Below are positions 15,035-28,672 of a stretch of DNA of 64,000 nucleotides, in pieces. Source of the DNA: Chlorokybus atmophyticus (Eukaryota; Streptophyta; Chlorokybophyceae; Chlorokybales; Chlorokybaceae); the NCBI GenBank assembly GCA_009103225.1, contig RHPI01001043.1, forward strand, positions 102,056 through 166,055, given 5' to 3'. The notes beneath the pieces were generated by a model. That model saw nothing but the letters and a program-made list of their open reading frames with translations, ran no database searches and was not told where the DNA came from. The translations under genes and the position numbers were made by a program. Each line of letters opens with the position of its first letter. Positions within the stretch are counted from its first letter, which is position 1.

Positions 15035-15360
15035 GGTACAAGCACGGGACGAGTTCTGTGGAACACCGCCATCAGTGGTTTCCACGCGAGGCTCTTAGTA
15101 AAGTGTCAGCATGAGGCAAAGGAATTGCTAAAGCTGCGACCTGCGCGCCCTGGTTTATAGCTCTTTTCCTCCACTGTCACATCGGCGCCCTCAACCACCA
15201 AGCACGAGACGAGCTCTGTGGAACACCGCCGGTGCTTTCTGTGCATGTCTCCTATTGTGTTAGCGTGAGGCAGATCAATTGCTGAAGCTGCGACCTGCGC
15301 GCCCTGTCTTATTGCTCTTCTCCCCTGCTGAAACATTGGAGCCTTCAATCACGAGGCTAT
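15035..15360. repeat. Imperfect tandem repeat, two units of about 160 bp
   Basis: The two units share caagcacgggacgag/caagcacgagacgag, ctgtggaacaccgcc, a ttagcgtgaggca-like stretch, and the segment attgctaaagctgcgacc followed by tgcgcgccctg. Spacing between matching segments is about 150-160 bp. The second unit runs into a hairpin (ctatggcagc ... gctgccatag) at about 15356-15382. Confidence 0.6.
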
Positions 15361-15400
15361 GGCAGCAAAAGTCGCTGCCATAGGGGGAGTCACAAGTATC

Positions 15401-15426
15401 ATATATATATATATATATATATATAT
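15401..15426. repeat. AT dinucleotide microsatellite
   Basis: Thirteen uninterrupted AT units at 15401-15426. Confidence 0.95.
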
Positions 15427-15715
15427 CCCCCATCCCATACATATTACATGTCTCACAACCTTTTACGCATTGTCGTCGCCACGTGTTGCCCACGTTACCT
15501 ATCGAGCTCGCCGCGACCTAATTGCGACCGGCAAGTTGCACGCCTGACCCTCGTCCCCGTCCCCATGGGATCAGACCCTCGTTGCTGCGCGTCGACAGCG
15601 AATTATCGGGCAAGCCTGCGATCGCTCAGATAGTCGCAGGTCAAGAATTATCGCCGCTCCAACGGTTTGAGAGCCCGCGCGGCGCTTTCAGCCATTGATT
15701 TGCCAATGTTTGCCT

Positions 15716-15812
15716 CAGGTTCGAATGCCTCATGAGTTTCGAACCTGGGCTGCTCAGCTTCGTTACCACTACGACATTGGTGCCTTAATCACTAGCCTAT
15801 GGCAGCGTCTTT
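15716..15812 (-). repeat. tRNA-like, possibly SINE-derived repeat
   Basis: Read on the minus strand, a TAGGCTAGTGATTAAGGC stretch (15799-15782) resembles a class II tRNA A box, and GGTTCGAAACTC (15745-15734) resembles a B box about 55 bases later. The T-arm and acceptor arms do not pair properly, so it is not a functional tRNA. Its flank (ctatggcagc...gctgc) also occurs at about 15356-15382 beside the tandem repeats, suggesting a dispersed family. The call could be wrong: a 10-base inverted repeat (caggttcgaa/ttcgaacctg) coincides with the B-box match. Confidence 0.35.
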
Positions 15813-17196
15813 CGCTGCTACAGGGGGAGCCACATGTCTCACATATGCCTCATCCCGTAAATGTCACACCCGCACAACCTCACAATAGACACAAGCCCAA
15901 GCCACCCGCAATCACCACACTCCTGCGCAAAGACCTAGCTACGCACGCTGACCATGATCACGACAACGACCACCGCCGCCGCCGCCAACGATATCGCTCT
16001 GCATGTGCGTGCCATCGTGAATAGAGGCAAAGGGGGAGGTGTAGTAGAGTAGCACAAAGTGGAGGGACACCATACAAAAGGAGGGATGTACAGGATATGC
16101 GCGAGACAATTGTATATGCCACAGGGCTAAGCGTAGTGCAACCTTGTACTAGCAATGGCAGCAGCAGCGGTGGTGACCGACGCCGGTGCCGATACAGCAG
16201 CAGGACGCAATAATGACGCATGAGGCTGTATGTGTGTACTGACAGCTGACGTATTACTGACTACGCCTTACTCGACAAGGAGCACAAGACAAGGCAGCAT
16301 GCGCATGCTGCCAAGTTACAGTGTCTCCATTGCTGATCAGTGTACAAGTTGCGATTACGTCTCTACGGAAGTAAACCCATGCATTCATCATGGATAACAA
16401 CTACAATCCATCTCGCAATTTGTCTGATACGCGCTTGTATTCGACCTCAAACTCGGCAAGACTAACTCCGCACAATGTTGCAGCCTTGCAATGTGGCATG
16501 TTTAACTCGTACATCTGCGCTGTTATACACGCCTGACACAGTGCAAAAGGTCAAAAGTTAGTCATACATGAGAATCTGCAGCAATATTTGCTGCACTATG
16601 TTGAGAACCTTTAACACATTATTGTCAAAGACATCTGAGCCTACTGATCTGAGTATCTGCAAGCGTCCACAATAACGTGTTGCTATGTTGCAACATGATG
16701 CGTCGCAAGCCCAACGAGTCACTCACGCAGCGCACACGTGCTTACCAGGACGGGGATAGTTGGGTTGCCAAGCTTGCAAGCTTTCTCTCTACATGGCTCA
16801 TAAAGGTGGCACAGCTGCACCAATGCAGGCAGCAGTAACTGCTGCACGAGATGGTGTCAAGTCAATAAAGCAAAAAGGTTTTACAACCAACTCATCCAAA
16901 CACAGCAATGAGCGCTGAGGTTGATCACAGACCTGACACTGTAGAAGTTTGAGGCTGTGTGCGGCAGTCAACAACAACTGCTCATCCCATCGGAAGGAGT
17001 CAGACGAGGGACTGCTTTTCTGAGGCGTAGAGCTCTTCACCTTTGCATCATCATCTGACATACCACAGACGGAAACATGAGCGTCACCACCAATCTGTGC
17101 TTACATGCTTGAATGGTAGCCAAGCACGTCACTGAACCGCTGCACGCATCCGCAAACTGTTACCATGCAAACTCACTGCAGATTTTGTGTCAAGTC
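15813..17196. other. Intergenic or 3' flanking DNA of the Agenet/ePHD gene
   Basis: No confident gene. A minus-strand ORF at 17061-16798, beginning MSDDDAKVKSSTPQKSSPSS, has an acidic/Ser-rich start. It contains a plausible donor after LLQCQ and might be a further 3' exon of the neighbouring chromatin-reader gene. The rest contains short low-complexity ORFs only. Confidence 0.4.
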
Positions 17197-20034
17197 TCAA
17201 CACTCATGCTGTTCAGATAGTCTCTGCAGTTTTGTTTGACTTATGGTTTGCTGCAATCTGGTGCCGCTAACCGCTAGTGCACTAAGGTGCTGTTCTGAAT
17301 TGTCAACTGATATGTTACACTGACCGCTAAACAACTCAGGCATGACAAATGATGGGGTTGTCTTTGTCACAACATGAGGATATAAATGTGGATGCCAAAG
17401 ACCACCGTCGAGCAGTAGCAAACCTGAATCATCGAAGCTGAAGCACTTGGTGACATTGTTCACGTCCGCCAACTCTTCCGTGGCCAATCGAATGGAGCTC
17501 TGCGCAGCTGCATGCGAGACCACGCGCGTGTCCATATCAGGTAGCTCCAAGTCATGCTCACAATCAATGGCTATTGACTCCACCATGCTTCGTGTTACTC
17601 GCTGTGCAGAATTGCCGGGTGATGGGCTGCGCTTTGCTGCCTGTTGCAGCAAGAGACTGTGACTTGTGTGATTCAGCTGTATAATGTCAACACCTGGCAT
17701 GCGAGCAACACGCAGGTGCATACAACATGCATGTGCGTAATCACCTCTTCTGTTTCATGCTTTCTCTTCTTCTGTGCTGAGACCTCGGTTCGGGCTCTAA
17801 CTTCTTGCGGGCACGGCTGCATAAGACTAAGACACATCAACAGTACATCCATATGTCACCACAGTGGGCAGCGACAACATGATGCACAATGCAGTGGTGA
17901 AGGCAGTGTCATCCTGTTTAGCGACACTGTACCCTCTTGGCTAATTTCTTCTTGGGTGTTGCAGGTTTTGAGACCTTATCCTTCTGCAATGGCTGCAAAC
18001 AGGCTACCGATTACAAGGTCGCTTGCTTTGCCAGAGGGACGCGCGCACACACGCACATGCACGCAGACGTATACACAGGCAGGCAGGCAGGCACGCATAC
18101 AGACACACATAGTGACCTTACATGTTGAATCAGGGATTGGTGGCGACTGCACGCAACAGTGTTCACGTTCGTTTCAATTGCGCAGTCGGGATCATTCCAC
18201 GCGCATGGCCAATGATAGATGGCATTGCAGCCGCGCCCAGCGCACTTAACGGAGGCGCTCTGCCGATGGCAATACGTGCATTCCTGCAGAAAATGTGTTA
18301 TGAATGAAACAATGACTCTGGTCATGATTGTTACGTCATCACCCTGGGTCACCACGACACCATCCAACCCCATCTTACCACACGCTCGACGCGTCGCAGA
18401 AGTGTGCCTATCTCCAGCGCATCCACGTCACCGCGAATGAGCTGATGAACGGGCTGCCGAGAGTATGTGCTGTACAGTATGCATTCATCATGCAACCAAA
18501 TCAGGCGGTTGCTTTCTGGTAGGTAAAATGGCCCCGCCAAGTCAACCTCATTCAAGACACCTGTTGCGCAAGACAGGGCAACGTTGAGTCAAAAGGTAAA
18601 ACCATTTTCAAGCCCTTCCCAGGCTTCCGGTTGCACAGTACCTGGATATTCACCAGCGACAATGTTGCACAGACTGCAGCGGTTCCTGAATTCAGAACCT
18701 TCAACCTATGCAAGCAACATATTATTGAATTCTGAATAAGTGAATAAGCTTGAAGGCCTGCAAACACCAACGCTTTGAGCATGCAAGCTCCAAGTGCCAT
18801 GGGGTCCAATCGGCTACATACCCTCGGCGCTTGAACCCATTTATTATCAACCCATTGCCTTCCTGGGCGCAGCAGATTGAGTGGAGACTCCAGCACATCG
18901 CCTGGTAGTAAGAAAGCCGGTGTTGGACATGCACACACACAATCATAACAAAACACATAATCACATATAGACACAAAATGTGACACACAAGCATGCACTT
19001 GGGCACAAGCATCACGCACACACAGTTCCGCCTCTATAGACAACTCCACATCCATACACATGCGTACGCGCATCAGTATCCACGATGATATCTATGTTAT
19101 GGCAACACTGTCAACCTACCAATGCCCGTGGCAAAGAAGAGCAACGCAGTGTCATCGGCATGCCGCGGTGCTCGCAGGACAATAGCTTCCCACCAGACAT
19201 CCCGCCACAAGTACTCGACCCAACTGCCAACCTCTACATCCAAAGTGGCCACGCGCTCCCTCTCAGGCTCCCTTTTGGGACGCACAGGCAATGTGTTCGG
19301 ACGAACAAGAGCCCCCTAAGAGAGTCACAACTTGTTTGTACGCCAACTTCTACAAAAGACTTGCAGTGATTTTCCCCAATGCAATGTGGTAGTTTGATAA
19401 TTTTAAATCGTGCCATTGTACTCACCACTTGAGCAGCTGTCGGTTTACAAAGCTGTACCATGCCAACGAGTTTGTTGGCTGGGTCTGCATCTGACAGGAA
19501 GTCGCGGTATTCTACTTGGATTGCGCCTGGAAATATTGACTGTACCTGCATACTTTGCATGTCAAGGCGGCTGTGTACACTTGCACCGACACAAAAGCAG
19601 ATCTCTCTAGCAAGGTTGTGCGAGGCATACTACTGGCTAATTGATGTCCCGCATGCAAAGAGATGACCCAATTGTAACTTTCCCAAGCCTACAACAACAA
19701 CAGGCTGCTCTCTTGTACAATATGGGACTGTGGAATCTAGCCACAACATTGAACTAGCCGTTCCTCGTCTCGCGTCTTTGGCAATGCCAATTATTTGCAT
19801 GTGTGTTCTGATACGAACACTGACTTGTGTTTGGGCGCGAGAGGAGCCTGTGCCGTGCAAGCTAGCCAACGCCAATGCTTGCAATGCAAGTTCGCACACA
19901 CAACGCATGCACACACACACACATACCTTTGCAGTGGCCCAACTCCCATAAAACCCTTCCTCATTGGCAAAAACTTCAACAATGGATCCTCTCCTCCACG
20001 CCATGCTGGAGGCGGGCTGTGCATGCCTCGTCAT
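17197..20034 (-). CDS. Agenet/Tudor and extended-PHD chromatin reader
   Basis: Ten exons (20034-19927, 19545-19426, 19315-19120, 18901-18822, 18705-18642, 18560-18379, 18283-18122, 17983-17933, 17816-17745, 17676-17197) join in phase to about 504 residues. An Agenet domain spans residues 11-76 (GSIVEVFANEEGFYGSW, then IQVEYRDFLSD and VGMVQLCKP). A second Agenet/Tudor-like unit follows (VGSWVEYLWRDVWWEAIV, closing at PLNLLRPGRQWVD). Next is an extended PHD (C2HC-PHD) module: RCSLC, GPF, WLHDEC, then CTYCHRQ, VKCAGRGC, YHWPCAW and CSRH. Two basic stretches (ATPKKKLAKR and QKKRKHE) look like nuclear localisation signals. Such modules bind modified histones, so a nuclear role is inferred; the ligand is unknown. 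The last exon is Ser-rich without a domain. Two start codons are possible (20034 or 20004). A further 3' exon cannot be excluded. Confidence 0.75.
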
Positions 20035-20900
20035 TGCCAGTTCTTATCAGCTAAGCATTTCCTCGAGCCAGGATATCGCTATATTACACGTACTTCAAGC
20101 AATATAGCCACCCCACCGTTTGTCTGTCCACAATGACAAAACACTGAGCTGCTGCAACCTAAACTACGAGCACAGCCAAGGTTTCACAAGCTCAGCAGAG
20201 TCACCTAGTATCATGTTCGCCGTGCAACGCTGTCATGTGCATCGGCACTAACATGGCGAAAGCTCTATAAACGCTGGTTGAGCTGGTAAGTAAACCTTGC
20301 TCAACCGCAGGCATTGCACAAGCAAGCCAGTCCTAGACTTGCTGAACACAGGCTCAGTCCCTTCCGTCCAAGTTGCCTGATATGAGGCCTCCTTTCGTCA
20401 CGAAAGTGCCGCAGGACTTCTTGTACTTTAGCTCACGACAACACCTCCAAACTGCAACACCACGCCCCTGCCCGCCCCAACGACACCGCCGTCTCCGTCG
20501 CCGACAACCACAGCAATAGCGGCGTTGGCGGGAATGAATAACGCTGAGGATTCACCAGCGTTGTTCACTTGCCACTGGTGAATGAACAACAGTCACCACT
20601 GGTGAAGTGGTGCATGAACAACAGCAGTGACAGGCAATTGGGGTCGAAACCCAACGACTAGACGCGAACCTTGGCTTCCTAGACCGGATCGTGTGAACTC
20701 AGGTCGACGAACAAAGTAGGCCTAAAACCCGCAATCTCGAACCGGATGCTGGATAAACTCTGCCGTCGTTTTGCTTATCCAATCAGAAGGCTCTGCCAGG
20801 TGGCGCTTGCCTCTGCCGCCGCCGCCGCAGTGGCGTTGTGGCCGTCGTGGTGGTCATTGTCACTGTTGCTAGACGTCGTGTGGTGACGGAGCTTGTGACA
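20035..20900. promoter_or_regulatory. Divergent intergenic region, Agenet/ePHD and GGPP synthase genes
   Basis: Both promoters should lie in this 866 bp. Visible features are a ctctataaac box near 20264 and a cluster around 20560-20620. In that cluster caccactggtgaa and tgaacaacag repeat, giving short inverted repeats (ttcaccagcg / ccactggtgaa). No ORF was identified. Confidence 0.35.
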
Positions 20901-23330
<2,430 letters not shown>

Positions 23331-24158
23331 AAAAGGTTTGCATGGTCCCTTTTTCTTCGGCAGCAGCCTCATTGGCTGCCTAGTGTACAGACGGCGCGTT
23401 GTAACCGAAGACATACACTACATAGCATGGCTGACTAATGCATAATAGCTTGCAGCAAGTCCTCTCGAAATTTGTAACTCACTGAAACTATGCGCATGAC
23501 ACCTGGTTCTCTCCAGGGTGTGGCACTGATGCGCTGAGTACACAGCCGTGTTTGGCAACAGCGCAGGGCGTGCGATGCGTCATCAAAACAGCAACAAATG
23601 CTCACTTTGTAGGCGAAAAGGAACCTTGTTGTGCAAGAATGTTATTGTGCAAGCTTGTCACAACAGGGGGGGCCTAGCACACTTGCAATTGCCGTTAACC
23701 AAGCCTGAGATGAGATAGCTGGATTATGTTGTAGACTTAGTGGCCAGCGCCGTCGCGGGCGCCGCAGGCAGCGATGCATGCAAGCATGCCGGCGGCTGCA
23801 GCTCGGCAGAGGCGACGGTGGCAGCAGCTTGCATACCTTGCAAATTGTTAACTTCATAACACGGAACATGCATGCTTAGTCTTTGACTGTGACCTGTGCA
23901 CCCCTTAGTACAAAGTTTGTACTACAACGTCCGGGAGACGTCACAGCGTTTGCCAGTGAATACTTGATAATACTTGATAATCAACTACGTCACTCTCCGA
24001 TATCGACAATCTCGTTCCCCGCAGGTATCCGCTTGCGGGCAGGCCTTAGAATTTAGTTATTGCTCTCATCATAGCGCTCATCCTCAACGTTGTTCGTGTT
24101 GTCGTTGTCGCCGTCCTCCTTAGCGTCTTCGTCAGCGGCGGCGGTGGCTGGCGTACAC
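23331..24158. promoter_or_regulatory. Intergenic region between GGPP synthase and PRISE genes
   Basis: Holds the GGPPS 3' UTR and the PRISE upstream region. No gene recognised. The clearest element is the near-palindrome GTACAAAGTTTGTAC at 23908-23922, about 235 bp before the next start codon. Confidence 0.45.
23908..23922. promoter_or_regulatory. GTACAAAGTTTGTAC near-palindrome, copy 1
   Basis: Fifteen bases with two GTAC cores in inverted orientation, symmetric except for the centre base and extended by one base on each side (A...T). The identical 15-mer occurs at 27839-27853. GTAC is the core of the copper-response element recognised by SBP-domain factor CRR1 in Chlamydomonas; whether it acts so here is conjecture. 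Confidence 0.35.
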
Positions 24159-26142
24159 ATGGCGCCCTCCGCCTCTTCGCCCCAGAAGGTTGCCCTTGTG
24201 GCTGGCGCCTCCGGCATCACGGGGCGCAACCTCATCCTGCACATGGAGAAGGCAGGGGGATGGAGCAAGATATACGGTACAAGCAGACGGCAGGGGCTGG
24301 ATTTCTGCAAGAATGTCACACACATCCAGGCAAGGGGAAGAGTTGCTCAAGTAGTTGTGCATGCATGTAATTGTGTGTCTGTTGATTGATTCCACATGCG
24401 CAGGTGGACTTGTTGAAAGATGATGATGTGAAGAGCAAGCTTGGTCAGCTGAACGACGTCACGCACATATACTTCATGGCTTTCCAAGCCACTGGAAGCC
24501 ACCCCAAAGATGTTGAGGTGACGATTTGTCTGTGAAGTATTGCATGTGTGTAGCACTTGTTGTGTATCGTGAAGCACTCTGATGTGTTGCATGGGGACGC
24601 AAATGTGCAGGTCAATTTCGGGATGATGAAGAATGTTGTTGAGGCGGTGCAGAACAGCTCGTCGTCGCTGCAACATGTCTTTGTGATGTCAGGGACAAAG
24701 TGGTATGGTGAGTGAGATTGCGCACCATGTGCACTTGATCAGTAATGAAGCGTGAGATGAGTAATGCGGCGTGTGGATGTGCGTAACACATGCACCGCAT
24801 TGCATACTTTGTACACACTCGTGCACGACCATGCACGTGCATTCTCTCATGCACAAGCATACGCACGTGCACACACGCATGCAAACGTGCTTGCACTCGT
24901 GCGTGTGCACATGCGTATGCACTATCAGGTTGTCTACTGACTCGCTTCATCACGCATGATTATACTTTGCAACGGCCACATGCGCATGGTTGCCTGCAGG
25001 CCCTCACCTCGGCAAAATGAAGACACCCGCCCGGGAAGATGACCCCAGGCAAGGGCTCAAGTGCCACACCTGCATGCAGGCATCCACACACATGTGCACA
25101 CAAAGTGACATGCAGACTTGCACGAACACACACGTCACTTTACTAGCATCAGTTGTTTGTGCATGCGTGCACCAACATAGAATTTTCCAAACGCTTTATA
25201 GCTCAACAGGTCAATGGCACCGAACTTCTACTACGACATGCAAGACTACGCATCGGAGCCCGAGAGGAAGTACAGCTGGTCCTCGCTGCGGCCGAACCCC
25301 GTGTGCGGGTTCAGCAAGGGTTCGGTCATGAACCTCACCACCAGCATAGCGGTGTACGCCGCCATATGCAAAGAGATGGGACTCCCATTCCGGTACGTGA
25401 TGCATGTTCTGGTGTTGTGTTGGATTGCATGTTCGGTGTTGTGTTGAGTGGCAGTCGGTAACATTCTGTGTGTGTTGTGTCTCTCAGGTTTCCCGGGACC
25501 GATGCTGCGTATTATAATGTCCTGCTCGAAGTTGTTGATGTGGACGTGCTGTCCTCGGCCGCCTGTTACGTGTCCACGCACGAGCAATGCTCCAACCAGG
25601 CGTACAACGTGTCAAATGGAGATGTCTTCCGTTGGTGCGAGGTAAGACGAGACAGTGAGATGCGTGTGCACGTGTGTGCGCGTAAGTCTGCTCATGTACA
25701 CCAGAGTTTACATGTGCGTATGTGTGTACGCGCAGCTGCTGTCACATGTGTCAGCACGGTCATATGCATTACATTGCATAATTTGTACACATGACATTAA
25801 TGTGATATAACTTTCCCTGCATAGGTTTGGCCAAAGATTGGGGCGCATTTTGGCATGGAGGTGCCTCCCCCTCAGCCCTTTTCGCTACTGGAGATGATGG
25901 CAGACAAGGAGCCGGTATGGGACAGGATTGTTGAGAAACACAACCTGAGCAAGATCGCGTACGCGGATGTGGGCACATGGTACTTTGCGGACTTTGTGTT
26001 CGGTCAGCAGAACGACTGGTTCGCCAATGTAAACAAGCTTCGGCGTGCGGGTTTTGATAAAATGTGCGTGGACTCGGACGAGATGTTTCTCAGGCAGATG
26101 CGCGAGCTGCAGGACAACCAAGTGATACCCAAGTATTGGTAG
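24159..26142 (+). CDS. PRISE-type short-chain dehydrogenase/reductase
   Basis: Seven exons (24159-24329, 24404-24517, 24611-24707, 25000-25048, 25210-25392, 25488-25641, 25825-26142) join in phase to about 361 residues. The family (progesterone 5-beta-reductase/iridoid synthase-like) uses NADPH to reduce enones; the physiological substrate in algae is unknown. Seen: the nucleotide-binding GASGITGRNL near the N-terminus, YGTSRR, VMSGTKWYG, the conserved NFYYDMQDY segment with the family's catalytic-region tyrosine, SWSSLRPN, and a C-terminal YADVGTWYFADFVFG...SDEMFL tail typical of PRISE proteins. No transit peptide is evident, so it is probably cytosolic. Two introns, after 24329 and after 25048, begin with GC (gcaagg) instead of GT. 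Both exon junctions keep frame and family alignment, so GC-AG splicing is likely. Confidence 0.92.
24770..24930. repeat. CA/GT-rich low-complexity tract in PRISE intron 3
   Basis: Alternating acacacgcatgcaaacgtgc-type sequence, similar to tracts in other introns of the window. Confidence 0.7.
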
Positions 26143-27121
26143 TGTTTGTTGGGATGTTGCATCCACACACATAGCAGCTCGTTGTGTGCGTTTAAGTAGG
26201 GCTTGTGAGAGATATCCATGTCCCCAGTGTCTTGGCTAGCTGTACGCATTGTGCTGCCAAATGTTCACTGCGGGCTGCCCAGTGCTCTGCCAACAGAGTC
26301 ACTGGTGCAAGAGGTGTGTAAAGAATTGCGATACAGAATTTCTGAAGTTGGTTGAGGAGGCAAAAGGTTTGTACAGTTGCTGTTTGCCTGATCAGTATGT
26401 TTGTTTGTCTTGGCTTCGGAGCGATTTGATTGCTGTGATGTCGCCTTTATGACGAGAAGCAAGACCATCGGTATTGTACGGTATTTGCACAACAGGCACT
26501 GACATACACAACAACAGCGAATATCCTGTACACTGCATGAATTGGCCCGGCAACCATACAGGCAAGCCGAGCGTGCGCATCCACTCTATGTGGGCGGACA
26601 AGATGAGAAGCTATTGAGTTGACATTACCGACCACGCACCGTGAGTATATACGCATTAACCAAGCACTGTCTCTATACATTATTCAGTACTACTGAGAGT
26701 CCACTGTGGTGCAGTTGATGCAAATGCTCGTCAACCATTGGCGTCAACCACCTCTACACGGTAACAGTTGGACACCATCATGTCTATAGTGCATCGCCCA
26801 CTGCGCTAGCCACTGGGGACATATGTGCGTGGCTGCGGAACTGCATCAGCGCATATGCACTTGTTCCCAATGGAAACCGCGGTGGGTAACATTGTTTCAC
26901 TTGACCGCTTCAGTGACCGCAGAGTTTAAGGCCCTCATCTTGCCAATGTGACTGCCGCGCATGCGCATGTGCTCACTCTGCCAGCAAGAAGACCGCATGT
27001 CAGTAGCATGCACAACAACACACCAGACAACACGCTCACACTTGACCCACAACAACCTATGTGTAACCCATGTGAAAACTACCACGCAACGCCAAATCAT
27101 CAGAAGTAAGGCACCACTCAC
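26143..27121. other. Intergenic, no gene recognised
   Basis: Short ORFs on both strands have no domain or splice logic. Part of this region may be 3' sequence of the cysteine-rich gene on the minus strand. Confidence 0.4.
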
Positions 27122-27700
27122 CGAATGCAGGGCCCAGATCATAAGGTCCGACGCGGTTTTCTCACAGAATGCGCACGGGCAGTCCGCTGAGCAGTGGCAG
27201 CTGCGGCCAGACTTGTATGTGTCGCAGTAGCAACCCTGAAGTGCATTGCATATGGCTTATGAATGCTGCAGCCGGCCCGCGCCGGCAAGACAGCAGGAGT
27301 AGCTGCATTGTTGAACGCAACACAGCACATGCGCCTTGGCGCCAGCATACACCAGCATACGATATAAACGCAATGGCAAGGGGCTAACAGCTGCATATGC
27401 GAGTGCACTACGGACATGCAGTGTTTGCTGTGCGTGACCATGTCAGCCAGAACAATGCAGTGGTTAACTGCTTTGCAGCGGGGCATGCATGAGTTCACAC
27501 TTGCATAAAGCTCACACCAACTGCTGCAGCAGTGACAGCACTCGCCTGGACGAGTCTGCAGGTGCACGTGCTGAGCTCCCTACTCCTGGTGCATACAGAG
27601 CAGATGCATGCGGAGGCGTCGCAGTGGCAGTGGCGGCCGCAGGCGCAGTCGCTTCCACAACCGCACCGGCTCCTCTTGCAGACAGATGGTTGTCGTGGAC
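27122..27700 (-). CDS. Cysteine-rich, metallothionein-like gene, structure incomplete
   Basis: Two minus-strand segments share a dense Cys pattern. The upstream one (about 27690-27590) reads CKRSRCGCGSDCACG, then RHCHCDASACICSVC. The downstream one is a clean exon (27235-27122, acceptor ttcag, donor gtgagt): GCYCDTYKSGRSCHCS, then ADCPCAFCEK. Clusters of C-x-C and C-x-C-x3-C with few aromatics are the signature of metallothioneins, which bind Cu, Zn or Cd in the cytosol. The first exon has an in-frame stop shortly upstream and no ATG, so the start must be in another exon that I could not place. A GTAC-containing palindrome lies about 150 bp upstream. Alternatives: a CXC-type DNA-binding protein or a pseudogene. 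Confidence 0.45.
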
Positions 27701-28649
27701 GACATTGATAACATCAATGCCAAATGCACAAGACAAGAACCAGCAAGAGTGACAAACGTCTATTGGGCAACGTAGCAGATCACACAGTAATTACTCGTCC
27801 AGTGCAACAAGTCAAGTAACGATATCTAACTCTTAAGAGTACAAAGTTTGTACACATTGCAAACAAGCCAATGCGCTAGTTCCTGATCTACATCGTGAAG
27901 TCTGCGAACTGGCTGCTGAAGGAGAGCATACTGAATTGCACTACCGCACGCCTTCTGCTTACTGGGCCGATGGGGGTGGTGTAGTCCAGCCCATAGTTGC
28001 TGACGTGGTTCTTTGGTTGGTTCATCCAGCACCAGTCTTCTCCACAAGAAGACGGACACAACAGTGAGGACGACAACAACAACAACAACAGAAACAACAA
28101 GCACAACAATCCCAGCAGCAGAAGAACAACAGCGAGAACCACAGCAACACCCACGCAGCGCTACTCGTCCACCTTCGACCCTGCACCAAGCAACACCGCA
28201 AGCGCTTGCTTGCAACAGTTGCGTGCAACCCTAAAGACAAGCGTCGAGCAGGTCCAGCTGGCAGGTCGCCGCCACTGCGACGGATAAGCACAGAGATCTC
28301 AATGCCGCCGCCGCCGTCAGCAACCTGACGTCAGTGCTGATGTGGCATCGGCAAGATGGTGTCAGACGAGTGCCGCTGTCACAGGACGGATATCGATGCC
28401 TCGCCTGCTGCGAGATGGATTTGCTCTGGGCGGTGAGAGAGATGTCCACAGCGCGTGGCAATCTTCCCTGCCTCGTGGTGTCAGGTGTTTTGACGTGCCG
28501 TCAACGCAAAAACTGATTGAGTGGATAGTACACATCCGTACTGGCAGTAATTTGCATGCGCACAGCATGACAGTGCAGACTGAAGCGCTGCAGGCTGCAG
28601 CGCAGTGGTAGGCGATGACTTCTTGCCTTACTCTCGGCCTGTAGGCATA
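27701..28649. other. Region upstream of the cysteine-rich gene, flanking the transposon
   Basis: Contains the GTAC palindrome at 27839-27853 and a CTCTTAAGAG palindrome just before it (27829-27838). Further on is a (aac/aca)-rich run at 28070-28160, which encodes a Leu/Cys-rich pseudo-membrane segment in the antisense frames. No confident gene. Confidence 0.4.
27839..27853. promoter_or_regulatory. GTACAAAGTTTGTAC near-palindrome, copy 2
   Basis: Identical to the 15-mer at 23908-23922. On the minus strand it lies roughly 150 bp upstream of the first cysteine-rich exon, where a promoter element would be expected. A metal-response role is only a hypothesis. Confidence 0.35.
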
Positions 28650-28672
28650 GGGTCAATTCACCTAATTTCGGA
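28650..28672 (+). repeat. Left terminal inverted repeat of the pogo-like element
   Basis: Perfect 23-bp complement of 32387-32409, preceded by TA. Identity stops immediately inside the 23 bases. Confidence 0.93.

Noticed and set aside
15716-15812. Functional tRNA gene
   Set aside because: Promoter-box-like sequences are present but acceptor and T-stems do not pair, so only a tRNA-like repeat is reported.
27139-27567. 142-residue Cys-containing minus ORF
   Set aside because: It reads through the intron in the wrong frame relative to the Cys-dense exons; its own Cys are scattered.
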